64,000 bases of DNA from Planctomycetota bacterium (lineage in GTDB: Bacteria > Planctomycetota > UBA1135 > JACQFD01), in assembly GCA_016792805.1 (NCBI GenBank), contig JAEUHX010000058.1, positions 349,789 to 413,788 on the forward strand. The letters run 5' to 3'. The position numbers and the translations under genes are program-made. Shown here piece by piece: positions 9,155-17,627 of the stretch (position 1 is the first letter of the stretch; every line of letters starts with the position of its first letter). The notes beneath the pieces were generated by a model. That model saw only the letters and a list, made by a program, of their open reading frames with translations. It had not been told where the DNA came from and searched no databases.

Positions 9155-10423
9155 TTACTTCTTGGCGCCGCCGGAAGGGGCGGCGTCGCTCGTTCCAACA
9201 AAGGGCGAGCCAGCCGCAAAGTGGATCCGCCGATCCTCGAGCCGCGCCGTCTCGGGGAGCTGCCCGACGAGGGGCCGCACATAAGTAAGGAAAGCCGGCG
9301 AGACGTCGTTCGTCCCGCTTAGGAACTCCTTCGACATCGACCGCGTGTTCTTCGCCACCGTGGAGAGCGGCGTGAGGAAGGTCTCGCAGCAGTATTCCGC
9401 ACCCTGGCCGATGCGACGGAGAGCGATCGAGGCCGACTCGGGGGCATGGGGATCGGTCGCCGCTGCGACGGCGGCGTGGCCAACCCTGCGCGCCTCGCTC
9501 CGATCGACCTCACTCGAAACTGACGGGAACGAACGCTGCAGATATCCGAAGGTATCGGCGCGCACGCGCAGCTTCGCGCCGAGGCGCGATTTAATCAGAT
9601 TTGCCAGCGTGTCTCCGACGGTGCCCGTGCCCGACAGTTGAACATTCCCGTGGGAGTCGCGCTCGCCGGTAGCGCCGATCTCGACGCCGTCGGCGCGGTG
9701 GATCCCCTCGCTGACCGCGATCACGCAGCGGCCGAGCCGCTTGTAGACCGCGTCGACGTCGGCGAGGAAGCGGTCCTCGTCGAAGGCGTTCTCGGGGCAA
9801 TACACCAAATGGGGACCGTCGTCGTCGCGCCGTCGCGCGAGAGCGGAGGCCGCCGTCAGGAAGCCCGCCTTGCGCCCCATGATCACATCAATCTTGATGC
9901 CCGGCAGCGAGCGATTGTCGAGATCGTCGCCCATGAATGCCAACGCAACAAATCGAGCCGCGGAACCATAGCCCGGGCAATGATCGGTAACAAGAAGATC
10001 GTTATCGATCGTCTTCGGGACGTGGTATGCGCGGAGTTCGTAGCCGACCTCGAGCCCCATCTTCTCGACGAGGTACGCCGTCTCCGCGGAATCATTGCCG
10101 CCGATGTAGAAAAAGTAACGAACGTTGTGGCGCTGAAAGACCTCAAATACGCGCCGGCATTCCTCTTCTGTGGGTTTCTTGCGCGTGCTCCCGAGCGCCG
10201 ACGACGGCGTCCGCGCCACGACGTCGAGCACGGAGCGCGGCTGCGCGCGGAGGTCGAGGAAATCCTCCTGGAGGATTCCACTGATGGCGTGGCGCGCCCC
10301 GAAGATCCCTTCGATCTCCGGGCGCTGGAGGGCCGCCTCGACGATACCGACGAGGCTTTCATTGATCACGACGGTGGGGCCGCCGGATTGGCCGATCACG
10401 GCGTTCCCGCGAGGCGTTGCCAT
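9155..10423 (-). CDS. pfp: 6-phosphofructokinase, pyrophosphate-dependent type
   Basis: 422 residues from ATG 10423; an upstream in-frame extension to 10621 overlaps the divergent Smr gene and lacks family similarity. Motifs: GQSGGPTVVINESL near the N-terminus, GGNDSAETA where ATP-dependent enzymes have GGDGS, PKTIDND with Lys in place of the Gly of ATP enzymes, and MGRKAGFL. The Asn-Asp and Lys substitutions are the accepted signature of phosphate-donor switching to PPi. The reaction is reversible phosphorylation of fructose 6-phosphate in glycolysis/gluconeogenesis. It precedes the HEAT-repeat gene by 15 bp and is probably co-transcribed with it. Confidence 0.85.
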   Translation of the reverse strand: MATPRGNAVIGQSGGPTVVINESLVGIVEAALQRPEIEGIFGARHAISGILQEDFLDLRAQPRSVLDVVARTPSSALGSTRKKPTEEECRRVFEVFQRHNVRYFFYIGGNDSAETAYLVEKMGLEVGYELRAYHVPKTIDNDLLVTDHCPGYGSAARFVALAFMGDDLDNRSLPGIKIDVIMGRKAGFLTAASALARRRDDDGPHLVYCPENAFDEDRFLADVDAVYKRLGRCVIAVSEGIHRADGVEIGATGERDSHGNVQLSGTGTVGDTLANLIKSRLGAKLRVRADTFGYLQRSFPSVSSEVDRSEARRVGHAAVAAATDPHAPESASIALRRIGQGAEYCCETFLTPLSTVAKNTRSMSKEFLSGTNDVSPAFLTYVRPLVGQLPETARLEDRRIHFAAGSPFVGTSDAAPSGGAKK

Positions 10424-10426
10424 AGG

Positions 10427-11011
10427 ATGGGCGAAGATTCTAAGGCGCCCGAGACCATGGCTTCTGCGCGACATCCTTGGCCACATCCTGAAGGGGAGGT
10501 TCACATCGACCTCCACGGAGAGGCTCCCGCCGAAGTCGTGCGCCGCCTTCAGGACGAGCTCGAACGGGCGTTTAAGGCGAAGATCCGCCATGTGGTCTTC
10601 ATCCACGGGGTGGGGAACCACAGCGGCGGTGCGTCGCCGGTGGCATCAAAGACGCGCGAGTTCCTTCGATCCCTCGAAGAGACTCCCGATTCGGCCGTGC
10701 AGAAGCTCGAACTCGGAGAGCGGCGGCGCGACCTCGGCCTCAATGCCGGCTGCGTTCGAGTGACGTTGGCGATCCAGCTCCCACAGAGCCAGGTGCGCTA
10801 CACGGCGGCGCCGTCTTCGAAGACCGCCAAGCGCGTCGACCGCAAGCTGGCGGCGCGCCTCGTGAATCCGCCCGACCACGCGCGGATCGACCACCATGTG
10901 CGGCGTGCTGAGGACGAGCTCTCGCGCCGCTATGGGAAGCCCGGCCTCGACAAGCCGTATCGGCCGCCGTCTCCGAAGCGGGGCGAATGGCCGGGGCAGG
11001 GTCCTGAGTAG
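10427..11011 (+). CDS. Smr-domain protein
   Basis: 194 residues from ATG 10427; an alternative ATG at 10457 gives 184. The core has the Smr (MutS2 C-terminal-like) signature: HIDLHGEAPAEVVRRL, then IRHVVFIHGVGNHSGG, corresponding to the DLHG and HGxG motifs around the nucleic-acid-binding cleft. The C-terminal 60 residues are Arg/Pro-rich. Stand-alone Smr proteins can be endonucleases or RNA-binding factors. The start codon lies only three bases from the oppositely oriented phosphofructokinase start, so the two genes must share a very compact control region, or the later start is used. Confidence 0.75.
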   Translation: MGEDSKAPETMASARHPWPHPEGEVHIDLHGEAPAEVVRRLQDELERAFKAKIRHVVFIHGVGNHSGGASPVASKTREFLRSLEETPDSAVQKLELGERRRDLGLNAGCVRVTLAIQLPQSQVRYTAAPSSKTAKRVDRKLAARLVNPPDHARIDHHVRRAEDELSRRYGKPGLDKPYRPPSPKRGEWPGQGPE

Positions 11012-11135
11012 CGCGGCGCGACGGGCGCGCTGCGTGATTCCGGCGCTCGACGCGGGGAATCGGACGCGCTCGGATTGACGCGCCCCCCAACGCGAGGCGA
11101 GAGTCTGGGGGTCGCTCGCACTCAAAGCCCTAAGA

Positions 11136-11855
11136 ATGCCGCCCACGAGAAAGGAAAAGCCCGGAGCCAAGCCATCGAAGGCCGCTTCGTCGAAGGCCTC
11201 CAAGAAATCGGAGGAGCCGAGGAAGCCCACGCCGGAAGAGGTGAAGCCTCTCGAGGAACCGGCCCCCAAGGTCGTGAACCCGATTGCCGCGGCGAAGCCG
11301 TCGGCGCCGCTCGCCAAGGGCGCGGAGCTGAAGGAGGAGGAAGAGGAGGAAGGGGCCGCCGCCGCAGAGACTTCGAAGGGCAAGGCGAAGCCGGGCTCTG
11401 AGGAGGAGGACGATTTCGACATGCCGGAGGAGGAGGTCGACGCGGTCGCCGCCGGCAATCGCCCGAAGGACGTGGTCGGGCCGCTCGGGTCGATCAAGAC
11501 GGAAGTGCTGGTGATCGCGCGCGCGAAATACAGCGTTGCGACCGACCCCGGCAGCGTGGCGGTGAGCCGCCCGCGCAAGCGCGATCCCAAGAACCCGCGC
11601 ACGTATCGCTTCACCGAGAAAGGGATGGAGCAGGCGCGCCGACATCTCGCCGGCCGGTCGGTCACGCTCGCCGATGCGACGGAGCTCCTGCGACAAGTGA
11701 AAGTCGGAGAGCTCGACGGACTCGAGGGCGAGGCGCGCAAAGTTGCGACCAAGTTCCTCCTCGTGGCACTCGCGTCGCGCCTCGAGGCCTCGCTGGACAA
11801 AGACGGCGACCTCATCCTGGTGCGCGTCCCGTTCAACTCGGCCGACCTCGCGTAA
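11136..11855 (+). CDS. hypothetical protein with low-complexity N-terminus
   Basis: 239 residues. The first ~110 are a Lys/Pro/Ala/Glu-rich, probably disordered tail with poly-Glu runs. The remaining ~130 form a compact domain I do not recognise: GPLGSIKTEVLVIARAKYS, a basic stretch PRKRDPKNPRTYRFTEKG, then two helices and a final strand-like ILVRVPFN. Coding GC pattern matches the neighbours. It is followed after 147 bp by an aminotransferase gene; no functional link is evident. Confidence 0.6.
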   Translation: MPPTRKEKPGAKPSKAASSKASKKSEEPRKPTPEEVKPLEEPAPKVVNPIAAAKPSAPLAKGAELKEEEEEEGAAAAETSKGKAKPGSEEEDDFDMPEEEVDAVAAGNRPKDVVGPLGSIKTEVLVIARAKYSVATDPGSVAVSRPRKRDPKNPRTYRFTEKGMEQARRHLAGRSVTLADATELLRQVKVGELDGLEGEARKVATKFLLVALASRLEASLDKDGDLILVRVPFNSADLA

Positions 11856-12002
11856 TCCGCTTCGCGACGGCCGCTCGGCGCACGCCTCCTCGGCGCGCGA
11901 CGACGAAGTGCACTCCCGCGGAGTGCGCTGCCGGATTGCGTCTGCGAGCAGCCCGGCCCCAATCTGTCCTATTCACTTTTCCGAACCCCAATCGCTCCCT
12001 CC

Positions 12003-13346
12003 ATGAAATCCACGCTCTCGTCCCCCACCGAAATTTCGTCTCTCTGCGGCAAGGAAGAGGCGGAACGGGGGCTCTCGTCGATGGCGCTCGGGCTCGTCGG
12101 CTCGGAGATCCTGAAGATCGCCGCCGAGATCCGCGCGCTCGCCGCGGCGGGGCAGGATGTGTGCAATCTCACGGTGGGGGATTTCAATGCGGCGCAGTTT
12201 CCCATTCCCAAGTATCTGCGCGACGAGACGACTTCGGCGCTAGCCCGCGGCGAGACCAACTATCCGCCGAGCGACGGCATGCCCGAGCTGCGCAAGGCGA
12301 TCCAGAAGGAATATGAACATCGTCTCGGGCTCAAGTATCCGGTCGATTCGGTGCTGATCGCGAGCGGCGCGCGGCCAATCATCTACTCCACGTACCGGGC
12401 CGTGCTCGACCCGGGCGAGACGGTGCTCTTCCCGACGCCCTCGTGGAATAATAACCATTATGTGCATCTGTGCGGCGCCCACGGAGTCGAGGTGCCGGTC
12501 GGCGCGGAGACCAATTTTCTCCCGACGGCAGGTCTCCTCGCTCCCCATCTGCGCGAGGCACGGCTCGTCGTGGTGAACACGCCGCTCAACCCGACGGGAA
12601 CGGTGATGGCGGAGGCGGAGGTTCGGGCGCTCGGCGAAATGTTGGTTTCGGAGAACGCGCGGCGGAAGCGCGAAGGCGGGCGGCCGCTCTATCTGATGTA
12701 TGACCACGTGTACCGCACGCTCACGTTCCGCGGCTACCACCACCACACGCCGGTGCGCCTCGTCCCCGAGTGTGCGCCTTATGTGATCTTTGTCGACGCG
12801 ATCTCGAAGGCTTTCTGTGCCACGGGATTGCGCGTCGGCTGGGTGGTGGGCCCCGCGCCCGTCGTGTCGCGCATGCGCGATATTATTGGGCATGTCGGCG
12901 CCTGGGCGCCGCGCGCTGAGCAGGTGGCGTCGGCGAAGCTGCTCGACAATTTCGAGGAGGTCGACCGCTTCCATGAGTCGATGCTCGAGCAGGTGTCGGT
13001 GCGTCTCGAAGCGCTCTACCGCGGCCTCGACCGCCTGCGCGCCGCCGGCGTGCCGATCGAAGTGATCGAGCCCCAAGGCGCCATCTACCTCACGGCGCGC
13101 TTCAACTTTATTGGGAAGAAGGCACCGAAAGACGCGCGCTTCCCCAACACGCCCGACACTTTCCAGACGAACGAACAAATCCGCCGCTTCCTCCTCGAGC
13201 GCGCCGGCTTCGGCGTGGTCCCCTTCCAAGCCTTCGGCGTGAAAGGTGAAAACGGCTGGTTCCGCCTGAGCGTCGGCGCCGTCTCGGTCGCCGACATCGA
13301 GCGCGTGATGACGCGGCTCGAAGCTGCGGTCTCCTCGATCCGCTAG
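12003..13346 (+). CDS. class I/II PLP-dependent aminotransferase
   Basis: 447 residues. Fold-type I aminotransferase features: NYPPSDGMPELRKAI (substrate-domain loop), VVVNTPLNPTG (the NPTG loop), LMYDHVYRTLTF (PLP-binding Asp/Tyr), DAISKAFCATGLRVGW (Schiff-base Lys with following Arg), and a C-terminal GWFRLSVG supplying the carboxylate-binding Arg. The closest family by eye is the aspartate/aromatic aminotransferase group. Specificity cannot be told from sequence. It is separated from the second aminotransferase (16162) by the tRNA-Leu region and an unrelated gene, and has diverged strongly from it. Confidence 0.88.
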   Translation: MKSTLSSPTEISSLCGKEEAERGLSSMALGLVGSEILKIAAEIRALAAAGQDVCNLTVGDFNAAQFPIPKYLRDETTSALARGETNYPPSDGMPELRKAIQKEYEHRLGLKYPVDSVLIASGARPIIYSTYRAVLDPGETVLFPTPSWNNNHYVHLCGAHGVEVPVGAETNFLPTAGLLAPHLREARLVVVNTPLNPTGTVMAEAEVRALGEMLVSENARRKREGGRPLYLMYDHVYRTLTFRGYHHHTPVRLVPECAPYVIFVDAISKAFCATGLRVGWVVGPAPVVSRMRDIIGHVGAWAPRAEQVASAKLLDNFEEVDRFHESMLEQVSVRLEALYRGLDRLRAAGVPIEVIEPQGAIYLTARFNFIGKKAPKDARFPNTPDTFQTNEQIRRFLLERAGFGVVPFQAFGVKGENGWFRLSVGAVSVADIERVMTRLEAAVSSIR

Positions 13347-13380
13347 ATCGCCACAAAAGGCCACGTCAGCCCAGCGAACC

Positions 13381-13412
13381 CAAGCGGCCGATCCCACAAA
13401 AGCAGCCGCTTG
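13381..13412 (+). terminator. possible terminator of the aminotransferase gene
   Basis: Inverted repeat CAAGCGGC / GCCGCTTG (13381-13388 and 13405-13412) with a 16-nt loop, 34 bp after the stop codon. There is no strong T-run after it, so this is a weak call. Confidence 0.3.
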
Positions 13413-13437
13413 CTCCGCAAAGTCGCTGCATTTGTAT

Positions 13438-13653
13438 TCCCCCTTTGGGGGACGACGAGAACGGGGTGCGCTTCGCGCACCCCGTTCTCGTCGGGGGGAC
13501 GATCAGTCCCCCATCGGGGGACGGCGTCCTGCGAAGCGCGCTCCGCGCGCTTCGCAGGCGCAGGGGGGGACGATCCAACCGCCCCATAGAACACAAAGAA
13601 AAAGGCCGACGCAGAGCGTCGGCCTTTTTCTTTGTGTTCTATGGGGCGGTTGG
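13438..13653. repeat. chain of five perfect hairpins with 3-nt loops
   Basis: Five consecutive perfect inverted repeats, each with a loop of exactly three bases: 13438-13452 (6-bp arms, loop TTT), 13453-13493 (19-bp arms, loop TTC), 13506-13522 (7-bp arms, loop ATC), 13528-13558 (14-bp arms, loop TCC) and 13575-13653 (38-bp arms, loop AGA). The linkers share GGGGGACG-type text. The arms of the five are unrelated to each other in sequence, so this is not a tandem repeat. The last hairpin directly follows tRNA-Leu on the minus strand. I know no named element of this form. Confidence 0.85.
13575..13653 (-). terminator. 38-bp perfect hairpin, likely bidirectional terminator of tRNA-Leu
   Basis: Arms 13575-13612 and 13616-13653 are exact reverse complements. 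At the core, GGCCGACGC-loop-GCGTCGGCC is followed by TTTTTCTTT on both strands, a classical intrinsic-terminator core nested inside a much longer stem. In the minus-strand direction it starts on the CCA end of the tRNA, so the outermost 3 bp of the stem are the tRNA CCA. Confidence 0.7.
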
Positions 13654-13738
13654 TGCCCGGGACAGGATTTGAACCTGCACGGCTTTGAGGGCCACCAGCC
13701 CCTCAAGCTGGCGTGTCTGCCAATTCCACCACCCGGGC
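13651..13738 (-). tRNA. tRNA-Leu (anticodon GAG)
   Basis: The complement folds as an 88-nt class II tRNA. Acceptor GCCCGGG pairs with CCCGGGC, discriminator A, CCA encoded. The D-arm region reads GTGGAATTGGCAGAC. Anticodon stem CCAGC/GCTGG encloses TTGAGGG, giving anticodon GAG (reads CUC/CUU). A long variable arm follows, as expected for leucine, then the T-arm with TTCAAAT. Its 3' end merges into a perfect hairpin. Confidence 0.93.
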
Positions 13739-13824
13739 ACTGCTGAGATTGCCGGCCAAGGCCTGCTTTCCCAGTGAGGGGGCGGAGATCCTATCGGCGC
13801 GCCTTCGAGGCGCAAGCCCGCCCG

Positions 13825-15942
13825 CTACTCGAGGAGGAGGTTCATGTAGACCGTCGCGTGCTTCGCCGTGAGCTGAGCGCCCGCGAAGACCGCCGGCACC
13901 GCCTTCACCCACGAAAGCACCTCCTGGTAGCGCTTGCGCAGCTCCGGGGTCGCGCGCGCCTTCGCGTCGCGTTCTCGCTGCTGCATCCGCTGGTCGACCA
14001 CCGCCTCGACCTCGTCGCGCTCCTTCTGCGGCACGCCCTGCGGCGTGAACTGCGGGTACTTCTCCCGCAGCACCTGCGCGAAGAGCGCCTCGCGATCGGC
14101 CCGCTGCTTGTCCGGGTCGGCGAACGCGTCTCCCTGCACCCACGAATCGACATAGCGCTGGAGCGCCTTTGAGAGCTTCGGCCCGTAGGTCCACGCGAGC
14201 ACGTTCATGTTCTCGCCCGTGGCCTCGTCGACCAGCGCACGGAACCCCGGATCCTCGCTGTAGGGCTTGTCCGCCTCCGTCGCCGTGAGGCGCCAGGTAG
14301 CGAGCACGTTGTCGAGCATCTTCGCCTGGTTCGAAACCAACACTTCCTCGGTCCCGACGGGGAGCATCGCCATCTCGCCCGTTCCGGGCACGAGCGGCGA
14401 ATAGAACTCCGTGCGCTGGAAGCCGCGGACATCTTTGTTCCAAACCTCGGTGATTCCGAACTGTTGCTTGTTGTTCAAGAAATACTCGCGCAGGTGTCCG
14501 AGCTTCTCCTGCGAGAGTTGGCGCATTGCCACGGCAATCGCCGCATCGGGGCCGCCGTCGTTCTTAGGATCGCGATCCTCGGCTGGATAGTTATTCTCGC
14601 GGGCGATCCAAATCATCCGATCGCCTGTGGCAATCGAGAGCTCGTCACAGAACGTCTTGAAGGAATCATATTTCCCGGTGCGCCGGAATCCGTCGTCGAC
14701 CATGCGCCGGTCCTCGACCGACATCGACGCCTCGATCTCTTTCAACAGATCACCGCCGCCGACGTTCACGACGCCGCCGAGGAACGCCGACTGCGGCACC
14801 ATGTCGAAAGCGAGCTTCACGTCGCGTTTTTGGAGTGGACGCGAGTCGACGAGGCGCTTGCCGAGCACCTCCAGCGACTTGGTATCGAGATCGAAGAAGG
14901 CGTCGATCGCAATGCGGCGCGGATTCTTCTCAAACCTCACGAGCGCTGACACGTCGAGTGGGATCTGTGTATTAAATACGCTGCGGAGCAGCCGCTCCTC
15001 GAACACCGCCGACTTCGGGTTCGGCCACTCGGACGTGTCGCCGAGGGCGCGCCGAAGGTTCTCGATGCGCAAATAAAGCTGCAGATTGGAGGGCGCCTGG
15101 GAGCGCGTGCCCGTCCGCTCCGTCAATTTGTTCCCGATCTGGTCATTAAACTCGGCGCCCTGCCCGAAGGAGTTCTGTCCGCGCGCCTCGATCAAATCCA
15201 ACGATTCCTGAATCCACCCTTCATCGGTGGCAATTAGCAACAAATCCTGCACGCGCGCCAGCAGGAGCGAGCCGCCGTAGCCGGGAGGAGTAATCTTGAG
15301 GATTCCATTGGGCAGCAGCTCCGGACTCATGCCAGCGAAGATCTTGTCTCGAAATGTTGCGTAGCGCGCGAGCCCCATCCCCGCGCGCACTTTCCAGCTC
15401 ACGCGCAAATAGAGGCCGAACCGCGACTTCTCAATGCCGCCGCTCTGAGGAAAGACGCCGGCCAGCACGAACTCGCGGCCCACGAGATCGCGCATGAGAT
15501 CGATCGGCGCGCCTTCGAGGGATTTCTGTAAGTTCGCGACGGTGGATCGCACTTCGGCAATCGCCGCGCGCGGTACGCCGAGGCGCCCTTCCTCGATCGG
15601 CTTCCAGAGCGTCGCGTTCTCGTCGAAAGGCGTCAGAACAGTCGACGGGAGTGGCAGGTCGTCGGCGAGGCGCACTTTGCGCACGAAGAAGTCGCACGCG
15701 CGCGGAACCGCGTTCTGGAACCCGATGACCGAGCCCTCCAGCGGGTTGAACACGAACGACGTGACGGCGAAGTAAGCCAGGATCAGGAGCACCAGCGCGA
15801 CCGTCGCGATTTGCGTGCGCCGCCGCTTGCGGCGCTGTCGCTGCTGTTCCTCGACGAGAGCGCGCATCGCGGCGCCGGGGCCGGCTTCGACGGCGACGGG
15901 AGCCTTGGACGGGGACTTCGACCCCTTCGGAGGTTGAGCCAT
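13825..15942 (-). CDS. hypothetical single-pass membrane protein
   Basis: 705 residues. A Pro/Ser/Lys-rich cytoplasmic N-terminus with a basic patch (RQRRKRRRT) precedes one membrane helix (about 47-67, IATVALVLLILAYFAV), then a ~630-residue extracytoplasmic part. That part mixes strands and helices with segments such as LLLARVQDLLLIATDEGWIQ and VDVSALVRFEKN-like strands, recalling the repeated structure of DUF3352-type proteins. I cannot assign a family firmly. No Cys-rich or haem motifs are seen. It stands alone between tRNA-Leu and the divergent aspC gene. Confidence 0.65.
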   Translation of the reverse strand: MAQPPKGSKSPSKAPVAVEAGPGAAMRALVEEQQRQRRKRRRTQIATVALVLLILAYFAVTSFVFNPLEGSVIGFQNAVPRACDFFVRKVRLADDLPLPSTVLTPFDENATLWKPIEEGRLGVPRAAIAEVRSTVANLQKSLEGAPIDLMRDLVGREFVLAGVFPQSGGIEKSRFGLYLRVSWKVRAGMGLARYATFRDKIFAGMSPELLPNGILKITPPGYGGSLLLARVQDLLLIATDEGWIQESLDLIEARGQNSFGQGAEFNDQIGNKLTERTGTRSQAPSNLQLYLRIENLRRALGDTSEWPNPKSAVFEERLLRSVFNTQIPLDVSALVRFEKNPRRIAIDAFFDLDTKSLEVLGKRLVDSRPLQKRDVKLAFDMVPQSAFLGGVVNVGGGDLLKEIEASMSVEDRRMVDDGFRRTGKYDSFKTFCDELSIATGDRMIWIARENNYPAEDRDPKNDGGPDAAIAVAMRQLSQEKLGHLREYFLNNKQQFGITEVWNKDVRGFQRTEFYSPLVPGTGEMAMLPVGTEEVLVSNQAKMLDNVLATWRLTATEADKPYSEDPGFRALVDEATGENMNVLAWTYGPKLSKALQRYVDSWVQGDAFADPDKQRADREALFAQVLREKYPQFTPQGVPQKERDEVEAVVDQRMQQRERDAKARATPELRKRYQEVLSWVKAVPAVFAGAQLTAKHATVYMNLLLE

Positions 15943-16161
15943 AGAGAGGGTTTGCGGGCGAAGCTACGGGGGCCGCCTTCCCGTTGAAAGACCGCGAACC
16001 GCCGGCCGCATTCCCTCGAAGATCGGTCTTGGATCGATACGTGGGAGTAGGGATGACGACGGCGACGCGGGTCGCGGGTCGTCGAGACGCGCCGCCCACG
16101 GGTATGCTTGCCGGCCCAGCCCGCCGCCCCCGCCGGGAACCGACGTCCGCACCCTCGCCGA

Positions 16162-17358
16162 ATGCAGCTCTCGCAGCGCATCCAACAGCTCACGCCCTCG
16201 CTCACCCTCGCCATCGATGCGAAGGCGAAGGAGCTCCAGCGCCAGGGCGCCGACGTCGTGAACCTCGGTGCGGGAGAGCCCGATTTCGATACGCCGGCTC
16301 CAGTGGTTGAAGCGGCGCACCAGGCGGCGCTGGCGGGCAAAACGAAGTACACGCCCACGGCGGGGATTCCCGAGCTGCGCTCTGCGATCGCGGCGCGCGT
16401 GTCGAAAACCCACGGGATCGCCGTGGATGCCGCCGAGATTGTGGTGTCGAACGGGGCGAAGCAGGCGCTCTACAACGCGCTTCAGGCCGTCGTGAACCCG
16501 GGCGACGACGTGCTCGTGTTCGCGCCCTATTGGGTGAGCTACCCCGACATGATTGCGCTCGCTGGCGGGCGCATGGTGCCGGTGGCGGTGCACGAAGGGA
16601 GCTTCGAGCCGAACCTGGCCGCCTTGGAGGAATCGTGCACGGCGCGCACGCGAGGATTGATCCTCAATTCTCCGACAAACCCGACCGGCGCGGTATACTC
16701 GCGCGAGACGATCGAGGCGATTGTGGATTTTGCGCGGCGAAAGGATCTATGGATTCTTTCGGATGAGATGTATGAGCTGCTGGTCTATGACGGCGCCAAG
16801 CATGTGTCGCCCTCACAGATCGGTGCCGAAGGCCGAGCGCGCACGCTCATGGCGAGCGGATTCTCGAAGTCGTTCGCGATGACGGGGTGGCGCTGCGGAT
16901 ATTTGGTGGCTCCCAAGCAGGTCGCGTCCGCGGTGGCGACGCTCCAGGGGCAAATGACCACCAATGTGAATACGCCGACGCAGTGGGCTGCGCTTGCGGC
17001 GCTCGACCTCGACGACTCTGTGATGGGCGCCATGGTGAAGGAGTTCGGCGAGCGCCGTCGTCTCCTCGTGCGCGGAATGAGTGAGATTCTGCGGGGGCGC
17101 GCGCCGGTGCATGAGCCGCGCGGCGCCTTTTATTTGATGCAAGACGTGCGGCCGTTCCTCGGCAAGCGTTTCCGCGACCGCCCGCTCCGCGACGACCGCG
17201 AGCTCGGCGAAGCACTCCTCGATTCGGCGCTCGTGGCCACCGTGCCCGGCTCCGCCTTCGCCGCGCCCGGCTTCATTCGGCTCTCCTATGCGACGAGCCG
17301 CGAAAATCTACAGAAAGCTGTGGCGCGGATGGGTGCGTTCCTGAACGAGCTGGCGTAG
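16162..17358 (+). CDS. aspC: aspartate aminotransferase
   Basis: 398 residues from ATG 16162; a frame start at 16108 adds an unrelated Pro/Arg-rich stretch. Hallmarks are VNLGAGEPDFDTP, KYTPTAGIPELR, ILNSPTNPTGAVYS, ILSDEMYELLVYD, and SGFSKSFAMTGWRCGY with the PLP lysine, ending in FIRLSYATSRENL with the substrate Arg. These match the subgroup Ib aspartate/prephenate aminotransferases. It transfers the amino group between aspartate and 2-oxoglutarate. Odd: its last 258 bp are repeated 5117 bp downstream (22218-22475), which marks this 3' end as an insertion or recombination boundary. Confidence 0.9.
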   Translation: MQLSQRIQQLTPSLTLAIDAKAKELQRQGADVVNLGAGEPDFDTPAPVVEAAHQAALAGKTKYTPTAGIPELRSAIAARVSKTHGIAVDAAEIVVSNGAKQALYNALQAVVNPGDDVLVFAPYWVSYPDMIALAGGRMVPVAVHEGSFEPNLAALEESCTARTRGLILNSPTNPTGAVYSRETIEAIVDFARRKDLWILSDEMYELLVYDGAKHVSPSQIGAEGRARTLMASGFSKSFAMTGWRCGYLVAPKQVASAVATLQGQMTTNVNTPTQWAALAALDLDDSVMGAMVKEFGERRRLLVRGMSEILRGRAPVHEPRGAFYLMQDVRPFLGKRFRDRPLRDDRELGEALLDSALVATVPGSAFAAPGFIRLSYATSRENLQKAVARMGAFLNELA

Positions 17359-17359
17359 G
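17101..17359 (+). repeat. direct repeat, copy 1 (3' end of aspC)
   Basis: 259 bp, identical to 22218-22476 except for five substitutions and no indels. It begins inside the aspC codons for APVHEP and ends one base after the stop codon. Sequence on both outer sides of the two copies is unrelated. Confidence 0.95.
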
Positions 17360-17627
17360 TACCCGCCCTCGAATAGGAAGAAGGTCGCCTGAAGGGTCAC
17401 TGGAGCTTCAGCCGAGCAACCGTGCTGAGGCACCTCGGAGACGCTCGCCTGGCGAATCCCGTGCGAGTTGCCCGAACGTCCTGAATTTCTTCGCTTGCGC
17501 CTTTGGGCCACCAGAGGCAGCCTTGTCATCAGCCGCGTCCCCTCGAGCCCGCATGCTCGGCGGGGAACTTCTTTGCGGCGATGTGAGGAGATTTCTGTGA
17601 CACATAGACTCCTGTCATGCGCGCCGA

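Noticed and set aside
10424..10621. Longer start for the phosphofructokinase
   Set aside because: The extra residues overlap the divergent Smr gene and do not resemble the enzyme, which normally begins just before GQSGGPT.
13438..13653. CRISPR array
   Set aside because: The units are palindromes of different sequence and length, with no constant repeat and no cas genes nearby.
17360..17627. Integrase or transposase remnant at the left junction of the inserted segment
   Set aside because: No recombinase motif could be found in either strand of this 268-bp stretch.
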